DNA of 64,000 bases, taken from contig JASBYJ010000003.1 of assembly GCA_029984035.1 (NCBI GenBank), positions 112,017-176,016 on the forward strand, read 5' to 3'. The notes beneath the pieces are model-generated. The model ran no database searches, had not been told where the DNA came from, and saw nothing but the letters and a program-made list of their open reading frames with translations. How positions within the stretch are numbered: position 1 is the stretch's first letter; each line of letters opens with the position of its first letter. Shown here in pieces: positions 8,819 to 18,487 of the stretch. Made by a program: the position numbers and the translations under genes. The stretch comes from Conchiformibius sp. (GTDB taxonomy: Bacteria > Pseudomonadota > Gammaproteobacteria > Burkholderiales > Neisseriaceae).

Positions 8819-10924
8819 TTAACCCTTACGAGCCGCAGTAACTTCGGCTGCTACGTGTGCAGGGGCTTCAGAGTATTTTGCAAATTCCATGGAATAAGTC
8901 GCACGGCCTTGGGTGGCAGAGCGCAAATCGGTGGAATAGCCGAACATTTCCGCCAACGGTACTTCCGCGCGGACTTTTTTGCCGCCGATGCCGTCATCAT
9001 CCATGCCCAACACGATGCCGCGACGACGGTTCAAGTCGCCCATTACATCGCCCATATACTCTTCAGGAGTTTCTACTTCAACTGCCATAATCGGCTCAAG
9101 CAAAACAGGGGATGCTTGACGCATACCTTCCTTAAATGCTTGGGAAGCTGCCAATTCGAAGGCTAATTGTGAAGAGTCCACATCGTGGTAAGAACCGAAT
9201 ACCAAGCGGATACGCACATCCACCACAGGGAAACCTGCTACCACACCGTTCGGCAGGGTATCGCGGATACCTTTGTCTACTGACGGAATAAACTCGCGCG
9301 GAATCACACCACCTTTAATTTCGTCAATAAACTCGTAGCCCGCACCACCGGGTTCCATCGGTTCCATTTCAATTACAACGTGACCATATTGACCTTTACC
9401 GCCTGATTGCTTAGCGTGTTTGTGCTCGGCTTTAACAGCTTTACGGATGGTTTCACGATAAGCCACTTGAGGCGCGCCAATATTGGCATCAACACCAAAC
9501 TCACGCTTCATACGGTCTACAATAATTTCCAAGTGCAGTTCGCCCATACCGGAAATAATGGTTTGACCGGACTCTTCATCGGTACGTACACGGAAAGATG
9601 GGTCTTCTTTAGCCAAACGATTCAAGGCAATACCCATTTTTTCTTGGTCAGCTTTGGTTTTGGGCTCAACGGCAACGTGAATTACCGGTTCAGGGAATTC
9701 CATACGCTCAAGAATGATAGGGGCATCATCGGCACACAAAGTTTCACCGGTAGTAACGTCTTTCAAACCGATGGCAGCAGCAATATCACCTGCACGCACT
9801 TCTTCAATTTCAGTACGGTCGGCAGCTGTCATTTGAACCAAGCGACCAATACGTTCACGCGTACCTTTTACAGAGTTGATAACAGTATCACCCGATTTCA
9901 CGTAACCCGAATACACGCGAATGAAAGTGAGTTGGCCAACATACTTGTCATTCAACATTTTGAACGCCAATGCAGAAAACTTAGCATCATCACTGGCTTC
10001 ACGGGTTTCAGGAGCATCGGTAGAAGGATTTACACCGGCAACGGGAGGAATGTCTGTCGGAGCAGGCAAGAATTCGACTACAGCATCCAACATACGTTGC
10101 ACACCTTTATTTTTAAAGGCAGAACCACACAACATAGGTTGAATTTCACCAGCCAGAGTACGGGTACGGAGAGCAGAAACAATTTCCTCTTCGCTCAACT
10201 GTTCGCCGCCCAGATATTTATCCATCAATTCTTCACTGGCTTCTGCGGCAGCTTCAATCATATTCTGACGCCACTCTTCCGCCGTAGCCACCAAATCTGC
10301 CGGAATATCACCGTAAGTAAAGGTAGTACCTTTATCTTCTTCATTCCAAATAATGGCTTTCATTTTCAGCAAATCAACCACGCCTTCAAAGCTGTCTTCC
10401 GCACCCACAGGGATAACAACAGGTACAGGATTAGCACGCAGACGTGTTTTCATTTGCTCAACCACGCGGAAGAAGTTCGCGCCTTGGCGGTCCATTTTGT
10501 TCACAAATGCCAAACGCGGCACTTTGTATTTGTTCGCCTGACGCCATACGGTTTCAGACTGCGGCTGTACGCCGCCAACCGCACAGTACACCATCACAGC
10601 ACCGTCCAGAACGCGCATGGAACGCTCTACCTCAACGGTAAAGTCAACGTGTCCCGGGGTGTCGATGATGTTGAAACGGTGTTCGGGAAATTGTCCCGCC
10701 ATACCTTTCCAGTATGATGTAACCGCAGCAGAAGTAATGGTAATACCGCGCTCTTGTTCCTGTTCCATATAGTCGGTGGTAGCAGCACCATCGTGCACTT
10801 CACCCAACTTATGTGTCAAACCGGTGTAAAACAGGATACGTTCGGTAGTAGTAGTTTTACCTGCATCGATGTGGGCAGAAATACCGATATTACGATACAG
10901 GTTAATGGGAGTTTTGCGAGCCAT
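8819..10924 (-). CDS. fusA: Elongation factor G
   Basis: EF-G is the GTPase that moves tRNA and mRNA through the ribosome and helps recycle it. The 701-residue length is typical. The G1 loop AHIDAGKTT is at residues 17-25, DTPGHVDF gives G3 and NKMDR gives G4; domains II to V follow without interruption. It is the last gene of rpsL-rpsG-fusA, 21 bases after rpsG. In many bacteria tuf follows directly, but here fusA ends in terminators and a tuf copy is found at the other end of the window. Codon usage is clean and the gene carries no DUS. Confidence 0.98.
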   Translation of the reverse strand: MARKTPINLYRNIGISAHIDAGKTTTTERILFYTGLTHKLGEVHDGAATTDYMEQEQERGITITSAAVTSYWKGMAGQFPEHRFNIIDTPGHVDFTVEVERSMRVLDGAVMVYCAVGGVQPQSETVWRQANKYKVPRLAFVNKMDRQGANFFRVVEQMKTRLRANPVPVVIPVGAEDSFEGVVDLLKMKAIIWNEEDKGTTFTYGDIPADLVATAEEWRQNMIEAAAEASEELMDKYLGGEQLSEEEIVSALRTRTLAGEIQPMLCGSAFKNKGVQRMLDAVVEFLPAPTDIPPVAGVNPSTDAPETREASDDAKFSALAFKMLNDKYVGQLTFIRVYSGYVKSGDTVINSVKGTRERIGRLVQMTAADRTEIEEVRAGDIAAAIGLKDVTTGETLCADDAPIILERMEFPEPVIHVAVEPKTKADQEKMGIALNRLAKEDPSFRVRTDEESGQTIISGMGELHLEIIVDRMKREFGVDANIGAPQVAYRETIRKAVKAEHKHAKQSGGKGQYGHVVIEMEPMEPGGAGYEFIDEIKGGVIPREFIPSVDKGIRDTLPNGVVAGFPVVDVRIRLVFGSYHDVDSSQLAFELAASQAFKEGMRQASPVLLEPIMAVEVETPEEYMGDVMGDLNRRRGIVLGMDDDGIGGKKVRAEVPLAEMFGYSTDLRSATQGRATYSMEFAKYSEAPAHVAAEVTAARKG

Positions 10925-10945
10925 TTGTTAAGCCTTTCCAAAAAA

Positions 10946-11419
10946 TTAGAAACGGAAATGCGAGAAGGCTTTGTTGGCTTCCGCCATACGGTGTACTTCT
11001 TCGCGTTTTTTCAACGCACCACCGCGACCTTCGGCTGCATCAATCAGTTCGCCGGCCAAACGCAAGTCCATGGATTTTTCGCCACGTTTGCGAGCCGCAT
11101 CACGAATCCAGCGCATTGCCAAAGCCAAACGGCGTGAAGGCCTCACTTCAACAGGAACTTGGTAGTTGGCACCGCCGACACGGCGGCTTTTCACTTCCAC
11201 AACAGGCTTGGCATTGGCAATAGCTTCATTAAAAACTTCAACCGCTTCTTTGCCTTGTACTTTTTTGGCAATATGTTCCAACGCTCCGTACACGATGCGT
11301 TCCGCAACGGCTTTTTTACCGTCAATCATCAGTACGTTCATAAACTTAGTCAGTTCTACGCTGCCGAATTTCGGATCAGGCAATACATCGCGCTTGGGGA
11401 CTTCTCTACGTCTTGGCAT
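10946..11419 (-). CDS. rpsG: 30S ribosomal protein S7
   Basis: S7 binds the 3' major domain of 16S rRNA and starts assembly of the 30S head. The protein has 157 residues with the N-terminal PRRREVPKRDVLPDP and VNVLMIDGKK-type core expected of the family. It is the second gene of the str operon, lying about 105 bases after rpsL. That gap contains a DUS-like remnant near 11498. A ribosome site (AAGGAAT) precedes the ATG. Confidence 0.98.
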   Translation of the reverse strand: MPRRREVPKRDVLPDPKFGSVELTKFMNVLMIDGKKAVAERIVYGALEHIAKKVQGKEAVEVFNEAIANAKPVVEVKSRRVGGANYQVPVEVRPSRRLALAMRWIRDAARKRGEKSMDLRLAGELIDAAEGRGGALKKREEVHRMAEANKAFSHFRF

Positions 11420-11526
11420 GTTAATTCCTTAATATCTTCAGTTGGGGCGATCCCATGAATAGCCATCGGGCATATTCACTTACTCCGGCCGTATTTTCAG
11501 GCAGCCGGCGATGCCGTGTTAATGGG

Positions 11527-11901
11527 TTATTTTTTCGGACGTTTGGCACCGTATTTGGAACGGGCTTGTTTACGGTCTTTAACGCCTGCGGTATCCAGAG
11601 AACCGCGAACAGTGTGGTAACGCACACCCGGCAAGTCTTTTACACGACCGCCGCGAATCAATACCACGCTGTGTTCTTGCAGGTTGTGGCCTTCACCGCC
11701 GATGTAGGAGATGACTTCAAAACCGTTGGTCAGGCGAACTTTACATACTTTACGCAATGCAGAGTTCGGTTTTTTAGGAGTTGTAGTGTATACACGGGTA
11801 CACACGCCGCGCTTTTGCGGACAAGCTTCCAGTGCAGGCACTTTGTTTACGTACACGGGCTTTTGACGGCCTTTGCGTACCAATTGGTTGATAGTAGGCA
11901 T
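11527..11901 (-). CDS. rpsL: 30S ribosomal protein S12
   Basis: S12 sits at the decoding centre and controls translation accuracy. The 124-residue sequence is canonical. The streptomycin-determining lysines in TPKKPNSA and GGRVKDLPG are wild type, so no rpsL-type streptomycin resistance is predicted. This is the first gene of the str operon; a promoter with a perfect TTGACA lies upstream. Confidence 0.98.
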   Translation of the reverse strand: MPTINQLVRKGRQKPVYVNKVPALEACPQKRGVCTRVYTTTPKKPNSALRKVCKVRLTNGFEVISYIGGEGHNLQEHSVVLIRGGRVKDLPGVRYHTVRGSLDTAGVKDRKQARSKYGAKRPKK

Positions 11902-11959
11902 ATTTTAACTTTTCCTGTTGAATAAAATATCTTGCCGGCACCATGCCGACAAGCCGATT

Positions 11960-11989
11960 ATTGTATAATTTTTGCAATCACAATGTCAA
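11960..11989 (-). promoter_or_regulatory. Promoter of the str operon (rpsL-rpsG-fusA)
   Basis: On the minus strand a perfect -35 TTGACA (11989-11984) is followed by an AT-rich -10 region. TATACA gives a 16-base spacer; TACAAT gives 18. It lies about 60-90 bases upstream of the rpsL start with no competing element. Confidence 0.7.
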
Positions 11990-12070
11990 GTAAGGGTGTG
12001 ATATCCTAAAGAAAATCAAATTAAAACCAACCTAATCCGAACACATCGCTACAAAAATACAAACAACAAA

Positions 12071-12099
12071 AAACCCCGCATTGTGCCAATGCGGGGTTT
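12071..12099. terminator. Terminator after rpmG
   Basis: A 13-bp perfect stem AAACCCCGCATTG / CAATGCGGGGTTT with a 3-base loop and A/T tails on both sides. It lies 13 bases beyond the rpmG stop on the minus strand. Confidence 0.9.
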
Positions 12100-12111
12100 T
12101 CCAAACCCATT

Positions 12112-12267
12112 TTATTTCAATTTGGTTTCTTTATACATAACGTGCTTACGGGCAACAGGGTCAAATTTTTTGATTTCCAATTTACCTGGCATAGTACGTT
12201 TATTTTTAGTAGTTGTATAGAAATGACCTGTACCGGCAGATGATTCCAATTTAATTTTATCGCGCAT
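12112..12267 (-). CDS. rpmG: 50S ribosomal protein L33
   Basis: A 51-residue gene beginning MRDKIKLESSAGTGHFY and ending MYKETKLK, canonical for bacterial L33 of the large subunit. No CxxC pairs are present, so it is the zinc-independent (C-minus) type. It follows rpmB by 19 bases and is ended by a strong hairpin, forming the common rpmB-rpmG pair. Confidence 0.96.
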   Translation of the reverse strand: MRDKIKLESSAGTGHFYTTTKNKRTMPGKLEIKKFDPVARKHVMYKETKLK

Positions 12268-12286
12268 GATGTCAATCCTTTATCAA

Positions 12287-12523
12287 TCAGATGGTTTCGC
12301 CACGGGCGCGCATATCGGCCAAAACGGCATCGATGCCATTTTTATCAATGGTACGCAGTGCTGCATTGGTCAAACGCAGACGCACCCAGCGGTTTTCACT
12401 TTCAACCCAAAAACGGCGTGTTTGCAGATTTGGCAAAAAACGGCGTTTGGTTTTGTTATTGGCATGAGATACATTGTTGCCGGACATCGGGCGTTTTCCG
12501 GTTACGGCGCAAACTTTAGCCAT
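12287..12523 (-). CDS. rpmB: 50S ribosomal protein L28
   Basis: A 78-residue L28, starting MAKVCAVTGKRPMSGNNVSH and ending ADMRARGETI, typical of Gram-negative bacteria. It is the first gene of the rpmB-rpmG operon. A GGAGA ribosome site lies upstream of the ATG. No zinc-binding cysteine set is present beyond the single Cys5. Confidence 0.97.
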   Translation of the reverse strand: MAKVCAVTGKRPMSGNNVSHANNKTKRRFLPNLQTRRFWVESENRWVRLRLTNAALRTIDKNGIDAVLADMRARGETI

Positions 12524-12717
12524 GGTTCAGTCTCCAAACTTAAATTTAAACAATAAAAATCCGAACACGGCTTTCAGCATTAAACCGTGAAATTAGGCAA
12601 TTGCAACATCAACTTACCCGCCCGCGCACCCAAATTCATCATGGAAACAGGCGTTTTTGCCTACGAAAACGCGTGATTATACAAATTTGTTTGTTGTTTG
12701 GCAAAGATTTTTACGGT

Positions 12718-13185
12718 TTATTTCCACGAAGCGTAGGGATGCTTGCTGAGATACGCATTGGTAAACCGCCCGTCTGCGGTTACTTCTTCACCCAGCCAAT
12801 CAGGCTGCGGATAACGGGCATCTTCTGAAGGCAATTCCAACTCCGCCAAAACCAACGGGGCATTAGAACCTGCAAATTCGTCTATTTCAAACCGGATGCC
12901 TTGGTATTCAACAATATGTCTGATTTTTTCCACTTTAAACACACACATGGTTTCTAAAATGGCTTGCGCGTCCTCAACGGGGACAGGGTATTCAAACTCG
13001 CTGCGGCTCACATCGGAAATAAATCCCTTCAGCGTCAGCCACGCCTGACCTTGCGTGATGCGGACACGAATGCTGCGTTCTTTTTCCACGCTTAGATAAC
13101 CTTGATGCAGAGTGCGGGTTTCACGCACGTATTCGCGCCATCGGTCGTTTTTCAGTAAAAAGCGGCGCTCTATTTCCAAACCCAT
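12718..13185 (-). CDS. CYTH domain protein (triphosphate tunnel metalloenzyme)
   Basis: A 155-residue single-domain CYTH protein. The N-terminal EIERRFLL is the family's ExExK-type metal-binding motif, and alternating charged strands (RVRITQGQAWLTLK, EIDEFAG, ELELPSED) match the eight-stranded triphosphate tunnel. Relatives hydrolyse inorganic triphosphate or other triphosphates with a divalent metal; the exact substrate here is unknown. The third charged residue of the first motif is Arg rather than Lys, as in several short bacterial members. It stands alone, with a partial DUS just upstream of its start. Confidence 0.85.
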   Translation of the reverse strand: MGLEIERRFLLKNDRWREYVRETRTLHQGYLSVEKERSIRVRITQGQAWLTLKGFISDVSRSEFEYPVPVEDAQAILETMCVFKVEKIRHIVEYQGIRFEIDEFAGSNAPLVLAELELPSEDARYPQPDWLGEEVTADGRFTNAYLSKHPYASWK

Positions 13186-13367
13186 TTTTTCAGGCTGCCT
13201 TTCTTAACTACTTAACTAATCGTGTGCCGATTTTCCATACCATTATTTATACCGTTGCAGAGATTATGTCTGCCAAGCAACAGATATTCGATTGAGGCTG
13301 CCCGATAAAGACAGACGGTGTTTCAGGCAGCCTGAACAACTTTTGCCGATTCCTGCGGCCGACTCCG

Positions 13368-13781
13368 CTAAAACGGCTTGAACAAAGCCAAATAAACAGC
13401 CGCCAATAAAGCAAACACGGGCAACTCGTTGAATATTCTGTACCAACGGTGGCTGCGGCGATTTTGTTTCAAAGCAAACCGTTTCAGCAGAATACCGCAC
13501 CAGATATGGTAAACCGCAAGCATCACGCCGATAAGGATTTTGGCGTGCACCCAGCCGGCAAATCCGAAGCTGTAAAACGGCAGGGCAACACCGCAAACCA
13601 ATGCGCCGATACCCCAAGGCGTCATGAATTTAAACAGCTTCTCCGCCATCAGAAGCAAACGGGCATATTCGCTTTCATCTTGCGCAAGGGCAAGATTAAC
13701 GAATATGCGCGGCAGATAAAACAAGCCGGCAAACCACGACACGATAAAAAATATATGTAGAAATTTAAGCCATAAAAACAT
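13368..13781 (-). CDS. hemJ: Protoporphyrinogen IX oxidase HemJ-like membrane protein
   Basis: A 137-residue protein with four hydrophobic helices. It shows the HemJ/UPF0093 pattern: LWLKFLHIFFIVSWFAGLFYLPRIF at the start, GWVHAKILIG in the middle, NRRSHRWYRIFNELPV near the end and a terminal KPF. HemJ oxidises protoporphyrinogen IX in the inner membrane, the penultimate haem step, and His9 corresponds to a conserved residue. hemN lies about 30 kb away in the same window. No operon partner is evident. A DUS lies downstream near 13322-13336. Confidence 0.88.
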   Translation of the reverse strand: MFLWLKFLHIFFIVSWFAGLFYLPRIFVNLALAQDESEYARLLLMAEKLFKFMTPWGIGALVCGVALPFYSFGFAGWVHAKILIGVMLAVYHIWCGILLKRFALKQNRRSHRWYRIFNELPVFALLAAVYLALFKPF

Positions 13782-14250
13782 AATCTATACCGCCTGAAAA
13801 AATCAGGCATTTTACCCTGTAAAACGCTTTCAGGCAGCGTTTGTCTCACACGCCGGCAAGCGGGCAACCGGCCAATCTTGTTAAAGCGTAAGCCGATTAG
13901 CCGTTTTCCGTCATTTCCCGCAGGGCTTATCCAAACAGGAGAATTGAACCGTCCGTGTGGCTGAAACAGAGTGCTTCCGCATCAATTTTCAGATTGCGTC
14001 TTGCCCAACGCACTTTTCCGCACATATCCGATTGTGTCGTTAGACAAAAAATCTCTCAGAAAAATTTTTAAAAGCAAACATTCGCAACGCAGCTGCTAAC
14101 GCTTGCCTAACGCCGCAACAAAACCGCAACGTGTTTCAGGCAGCCTCCCGTCCATATCCGTCCGCACCATTGCATTGACACGACAGGCCATCGAAGCTGC
14201 CAAACAGAAAAACGCCCCACGCATTTTCAGGCTGCCTGAAAGCATTCGGA
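13782..14250. other. Intergenic region between priA and hemJ
   Basis: About 470 bases without a supported gene. It carries a DUS at 14135-14146, a double DUS at 14226-14240 just beyond the priA stop, and a DUS remnant near 13829. Short frames here cross the DUS and have no ribosome sites. Confidence 0.5.
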
Positions 14251-16407
14251 TTACATTTCCTGCGGGTCGATATCAACGTGGTAGCGCATACCGTGCGGCG
14301 CATTATCGCGCAAGGCGGCCAGCCACAACGATGCGGCGCGGTGCACGGCTTTGCGGTCGCCGCTTTCCAAAAACAACTGCGCGCGTTCGCGTCCTTCCAA
14401 GCGCGTGAGCAGCATGGGGGCGGGCCCGAATTGGTGCAGCTTGTCGGGCAGCGCGGGCGCAAGCAGGTTTTTGACGTTTTGCAAACTGTGTTGTACGGTT
14501 TCCGCGCTTGCCGCATCGGCACGGACGGCTGCCTGAAAAATATAGGGCGGCAAGCCGAAATCTTCGCGTTCTTTGAGTTGGCTGTCGGCAAACAGCGGGT
14601 AATTTTGGTTACGGACGGCGGCAAATATCGGGTGTTCAGGCAAACGGGTCTGTATCCATACCTGCCCTCTGCTCTCCGCACGCCCCGCCCTGCCCGATAC
14701 CTGCATCAATTCGGCAAACAGGTGTTCGACGGCGCGAAAATCGCTGCTGTATAAAGAGCCGTCCGCATTCACGACAATCACTAAATTCAAACGGGCAAAA
14801 TCGTGTCCTTTCGCCAGCATTTGCGTGCCAATCAAAATATCCACGCGGTTGTCGGCAATGTCGCGGTAGAGATGCTGCCAATCGTGTCTGCCGCTGACGC
14901 TGTCGCGGTCGACACGGGCGATTCGGGCTTCAGGCAGCAGGCGGCGCAGGGTTTCCTCAATGCGTTGCGTACCTTGCCCGACCGCAGTCAAATCCTGATT
15001 GCCGCAGTCGGGGCAGGCATGGGGAACAGGCTGCCTGAAGCCGCAATGATGGCAACGCAGTTGGCGTATGCGTTGGTGCAGAACGGTTTTGGCGGAACAA
15101 TTCGGGCAGCCGAACGTGTGTCCGCAATCGCCGCAAAACAGCGCAGGCGCAAAACCGCGCCGGTTGAGATACACCAACGACAGGCCGCCCTGCGCACGGT
15201 TGTTTTGCAACATCTGCAGCAATTGCGGAGCAATGCCGTGCTCCAACGTCATGCGGCGCGTGTCGAGAATATGGATTTGCGGCGGTTGGGCTTGGCTATG
15301 GGCGCGATTGGGCAAAAGCAGCAACCGGTAACTGCCGCTGCGGACTTTATGCCAACTCTCCAAAGACGGCGTGGCGCTGCCCAACACAATCGGACAATCC
15401 GCCTGATAAGCACGCCAAACCGCCAAATCCCGCGCGTGATAGCGCAATTCGCTGTCTTGCTTAAACGAGCCGTCATGCTCTTCGTCCACAATCAGCAAGC
15501 CCAATTCAGGCAGCGGAGTGAACACGGATAAACGCGTGCCGATAATCAGCTTGGCTTGTCCGAGCAGCGCGCGCAGATAATCCTTGCTTCGCTGCCCTGC
15601 GGCAGTCTGACTGTGCAATACCGCCAAAGGAACTTCGGGAAAACGCTGCTGCAAACGTTGCAACAACTGCGGAGTGAGATTGATTTCAGGCAGCATGAAC
15701 AACACCTGCTTCCCCTGCCGCAACATATGCGCCGCCGCTTCGAAATACACTTCCGTTTTGCCGCTGCCCGTGATGCCGTGCAGCACAAACGCTTGGAAAC
15801 ACCCTTGCGCACCGACAATATCGGCAACGGCAGCCCGCTGCTCCGCATTCAGGTCGTGCACAGGCGGCGGAATAGGCGGCAAGGCTGCCTGAACGGTTTC
15901 GATATTGCCCCGCTGCAGCCATTCTTTTAACAAGGTTACCGCCTGCGGATGAACCTTCTTGAGCGCATCCTGACTGCACGCCTGATGCAGCGCCTGCCAC
16001 AACGCCCTCTGTTTGGGCGCACGCGCAGGCGGCTCATCCGACAAACCCCGATGGTTGAGCCGGTACAACATTTCAGGCTGCGGCACGGCAACCGCTTTCG
16101 CCTCCCGCAAAGCCTGCGGCAAAGCGGCAAAAACGGTTTGCCCGACAGGATAGTGATAATAACGCGCGGCAAAATCCACCAAAGCTCGCCAACTTTCAGG
16201 CAGCAAAGGTTCTTCGTCAAACACCTTGGCCACCGTCAAAATTTTCTCAACGGCAATATCGGGCGTTATCCCTGCCGCCCACACCACGCCGAGAGCCTGC
16301 CTGCCGCGAAACGGCACCAATACGCGCCGCCCTTCAGGCAAAGGTTCGGAGTAGGCATAAGTCAGCAGACCGATGGGAATATTCAGAGCGATATGGTAGT
16401 AATACAT
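14251..16407 (-). CDS. priA: Primosomal replication restart helicase PriA
   Basis: PriA recognises stalled forks and reloads the replisome; it is a 3'-5' superfamily 2 helicase. The 718-residue length matches the family. Walker A HGITGSGKTE and the DEEH box in LLIVDEEHDG are present. They are followed by the zinc-binding cysteine cluster (CGDCGHTFGCPNC ... CHHCG ... CPDCG), which anchors primosome assembly. The start is the ATG at 16407 (MYYYHIALN); a longer frame to 16476 only adds translation of an upstream DUS. That DUS (16411-16425) abuts the start codon, and no strong Shine-Dalgarno is visible. Confidence 0.97.
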   Translation of the reverse strand: MYYYHIALNIPIGLLTYAYSEPLPEGRRVLVPFRGRQALGVVWAAGITPDIAVEKILTVAKVFDEEPLLPESWRALVDFAARYYHYPVGQTVFAALPQALREAKAVAVPQPEMLYRLNHRGLSDEPPARAPKQRALWQALHQACSQDALKKVHPQAVTLLKEWLQRGNIETVQAALPPIPPPVHDLNAEQRAAVADIVGAQGCFQAFVLHGITGSGKTEVYFEAAAHMLRQGKQVLFMLPEINLTPQLLQRLQQRFPEVPLAVLHSQTAAGQRSKDYLRALLGQAKLIIGTRLSVFTPLPELGLLIVDEEHDGSFKQDSELRYHARDLAVWRAYQADCPIVLGSATPSLESWHKVRSGSYRLLLLPNRAHSQAQPPQIHILDTRRMTLEHGIAPQLLQMLQNNRAQGGLSLVYLNRRGFAPALFCGDCGHTFGCPNCSAKTVLHQRIRQLRCHHCGFRQPVPHACPDCGNQDLTAVGQGTQRIEETLRRLLPEARIARVDRDSVSGRHDWQHLYRDIADNRVDILIGTQMLAKGHDFARLNLVIVVNADGSLYSSDFRAVEHLFAELMQVSGRAGRAESRGQVWIQTRLPEHPIFAAVRNQNYPLFADSQLKEREDFGLPPYIFQAAVRADAASAETVQHSLQNVKNLLAPALPDKLHQFGPAPMLLTRLEGRERAQLFLESGDRKAVHRAASLWLAALRDNAPHGMRYHVDIDPQEM

Positions 16408-16746
16408 AGGTTCAGGCTGCCTGAAAAAACCATACAACAACAAAAAATACTGAAATACTGACGGCTCAAACCGCATTATCGATACAGCAGCCGCTACGGC
16501 GTATTTTTCAACCCTGTTTTCTCTTTTCAGGCAGCCTGAACGCGCAAGCCGCCTGAAAAAATAACGCCATCTGACAGCAACACAAAGATACCTTTAAAAA
16601 AACGGCGCAGACGGTAAAAACCTCCGCCCCAATGCATACGCGCATACCGAAAAGCCCTACCGCACCTTACCGATACCGCGGCACGCCGCCTCCTTTTGAC
16701 ATTCGGCAGACGGCACAAACGGCGGCGTATCACGGCTTCCGCCCAG
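16408..16746. other. Intergenic region between rluC and priA
   Basis: About 340 bases with two double DUS (16411-16425 and 16526-16540). No gene or clear terminator is supported. Antisense frames spanning it lack ribosome sites and recognisable domains. Confidence 0.5.
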
Positions 16747-17724
16747 TCATTCGCCGCCCAAACCGTCCAAAAAGCCCTGCAATTCCGCCGGCAAAGGTGC
16801 AGACCATTCCAACATCTCCCCGCTCAAAGGATGGGGCAAACGCAAACGGCAGGCATGCAAAAACATCCGCTTCAATCCCAACTTCTGCAAACGCCTGTTC
16901 GCCTGATAATCCCCATAGCGTTCATCGCCCGCAATCGGACAATTCTGCGACTGCATATGCACGCGGATTTGATGCGTCCGTCCCGTTTTCAAAGCCGCTT
17001 CCACCAAACTCAGCTCCGACACCCCCACCGAATGCAACAGGCTGCCTGAAAAATGCCGCAAACGCGTAAACACCGTATGCGCCGCCTGCCCCTCCTCCGA
17101 CACGCGCACCATCTTCTCGCCGGCCGAACCCGTATATTTCACCAAAGGCAAACGCACATGACGGTTTTCAGGCAGCCAAGAGCCCACGCCCAAAGCCAGA
17201 TAAACCTTCTGCGGCACCCCCGCACGTATCATTTCGTGCAGCCTAACCAAAGCACTGCGTTTCTTCGCAATCATCAGCAAACCGCTGGTATCCTTGTCCA
17301 AACGGTGAACCAACTCCAAATAACGCACTTCGGGACGCGCCCGACGGATTTGCTCAATCACCCCGAAACTCACCCCGCTGCCGCCGTGCACCGCCACCCC
17401 GCTCGGCTTGTTCACCACCAACAAAGCCTCGTCCTCAAACACAATCCCGAATTCCCGCGCAGGAACAGACGGCTTCAGGCTGCCTGAAACATTCGGCACG
17501 GCCACGCGCACCGGCGGCACACGCACGCAATCCCCGCACGCAATACGGCTGTCGGGTTTGGCGCGTTTCTTATTGATACGCACCTCCCCGCCGCGAATCA
17601 TGCGGTGGATATGGCTTTTAGGCACGCCCTTCAACACCTTGATTAAAAAATTATCCAAACGCTGCCCCGCCTCATGCTCGGCGATATTCAGATAATTGAC
17701 AGTTTCTTTGCTAATTTGAGACAT
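16747..17724 (-). CDS. rluC: 23S rRNA pseudouridine synthase RluC
   Basis: RluC makes pseudouridines at positions 955, 2504 and 2580 of 23S rRNA in E. coli. The 325-residue protein has an N-terminal S4 RNA-binding domain (about residues 20-75) and the RsuA/RluC catalytic domain. The HRLDKDTSG motif places the catalytic Asp at 143, next to E. coli Asp144. The start is ATG 17724 (MSQISKETV), not the upstream in-frame Met at 17757. It is divergent from rne across a long leader region, the same arrangement as in E. coli. The peptide GSLKP near residue 83 is encoded by an in-frame DUS. Confidence 0.93.
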   Translation of the reverse strand: MSQISKETVNYLNIAEHEAGQRLDNFLIKVLKGVPKSHIHRMIRGGEVRINKKRAKPDSRIACGDCVRVPPVRVAVPNVSGSLKPSVPAREFGIVFEDEALLVVNKPSGVAVHGGSGVSFGVIEQIRRARPEVRYLELVHRLDKDTSGLLMIAKKRSALVRLHEMIRAGVPQKVYLALGVGSWLPENRHVRLPLVKYTGSAGEKMVRVSEEGQAAHTVFTRLRHFSGSLLHSVGVSELSLVEAALKTGRTHQIRVHMQSQNCPIAGDERYGDYQANRRLQKLGLKRMFLHACRLRLPHPLSGEMLEWSAPLPAELQGFLDGLGGE

Positions 17725-18487
17725 TTTCTTATATAATCCACACCGTTTCCGCAGCATCGCGGAAACAGGTTTTGCGGTAAGGCAAGGCTGATAACATCCT
17801 GATTTTCAGGCAGCCCGAAACACCAAAGCCGCAATTGTAATGAATTTTACGGTATTTTGAAAAAAGGAAAACGTGCACCTGCACAGCCTAGGGCATCAGC
17901 AATCAACCCTTGCGACAGTACAGTCGGTACACACTGCACACGCAAGGCAGCCTGAAACAGATTCAGGCATTCATTCGGCACAGCACACAAAACCAATCCG
18001 TTACCGACTGTCGCCATCGCCCGAACAGATTGCATCATCCAATCAAGTTTGAATTTTCCGAAGCGGTTTGCATCCGACAACAAGCAGTACAAACCGCTCC
18101 GCAACACAAGAAGACACGGCTTAAATTATTTTCAGGCAGCCTGAAGCACTGCCACCGCGTTACCTTTGATACGCGGCACATACACAAAATAACACCGCTT
18201 CAGGCAGCGTTTTACCATACAGATTTCTGTATTTTATTGTTCTTTATATTTCTTCTTCATTTGCCCGCGGTACACGCACGCTGCCTGAAACCTTCAGGCA
18301 GCCTGAAAGCCGCAACAGGCAATATTCAAAAACTGATTGGACTTCTTCTTCAAAATACCCGCAGCGCAGCGCACCCAAGGTGTTGCACAACGTTTGCCGC
18401 CGAATGCAGCAAATCCATGAAAGCACGCAAAATCTTTCCGATACAAACAACACCCGGACGCCGCGCACTTAACGAGGTATTGACACA
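17725..18487. promoter_or_regulatory. Divergent rluC/rne control region, probably including a long rne leader
   Basis: About 760 bases without a supported gene, rich in DUS. It includes a king-type-only site AGGCAGCCTGAA (17945-17956), double sites at 18131-18145 and 18293-18307, and a 10-bp DUS hairpin (18280-18302). In E. coli the rne 5' UTR is long and structured and mediates autoregulation; the large gap here would permit the same, but this is inference. Frames of 86 and 193 codons across it look like non-coding. Confidence 0.45.

Noticed and set aside
9407..10717. 436-codon open frame antisense to fusA
   Set aside because: It exactly mirrors a highly conserved gene, has no ribosome site or domain, and arises from fusA codon bias.
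11498..11510. DUS between rpsG and rpsL
   Set aside because: The site is degenerate (CAGGCAGCCGG), so not a functional uptake site.
18280..18307. Regular short inverted repeats that might suggest a CRISPR or repeat array
   Set aside because: They are DUS arms; spacing is irregular and no constant-length spacers occur.
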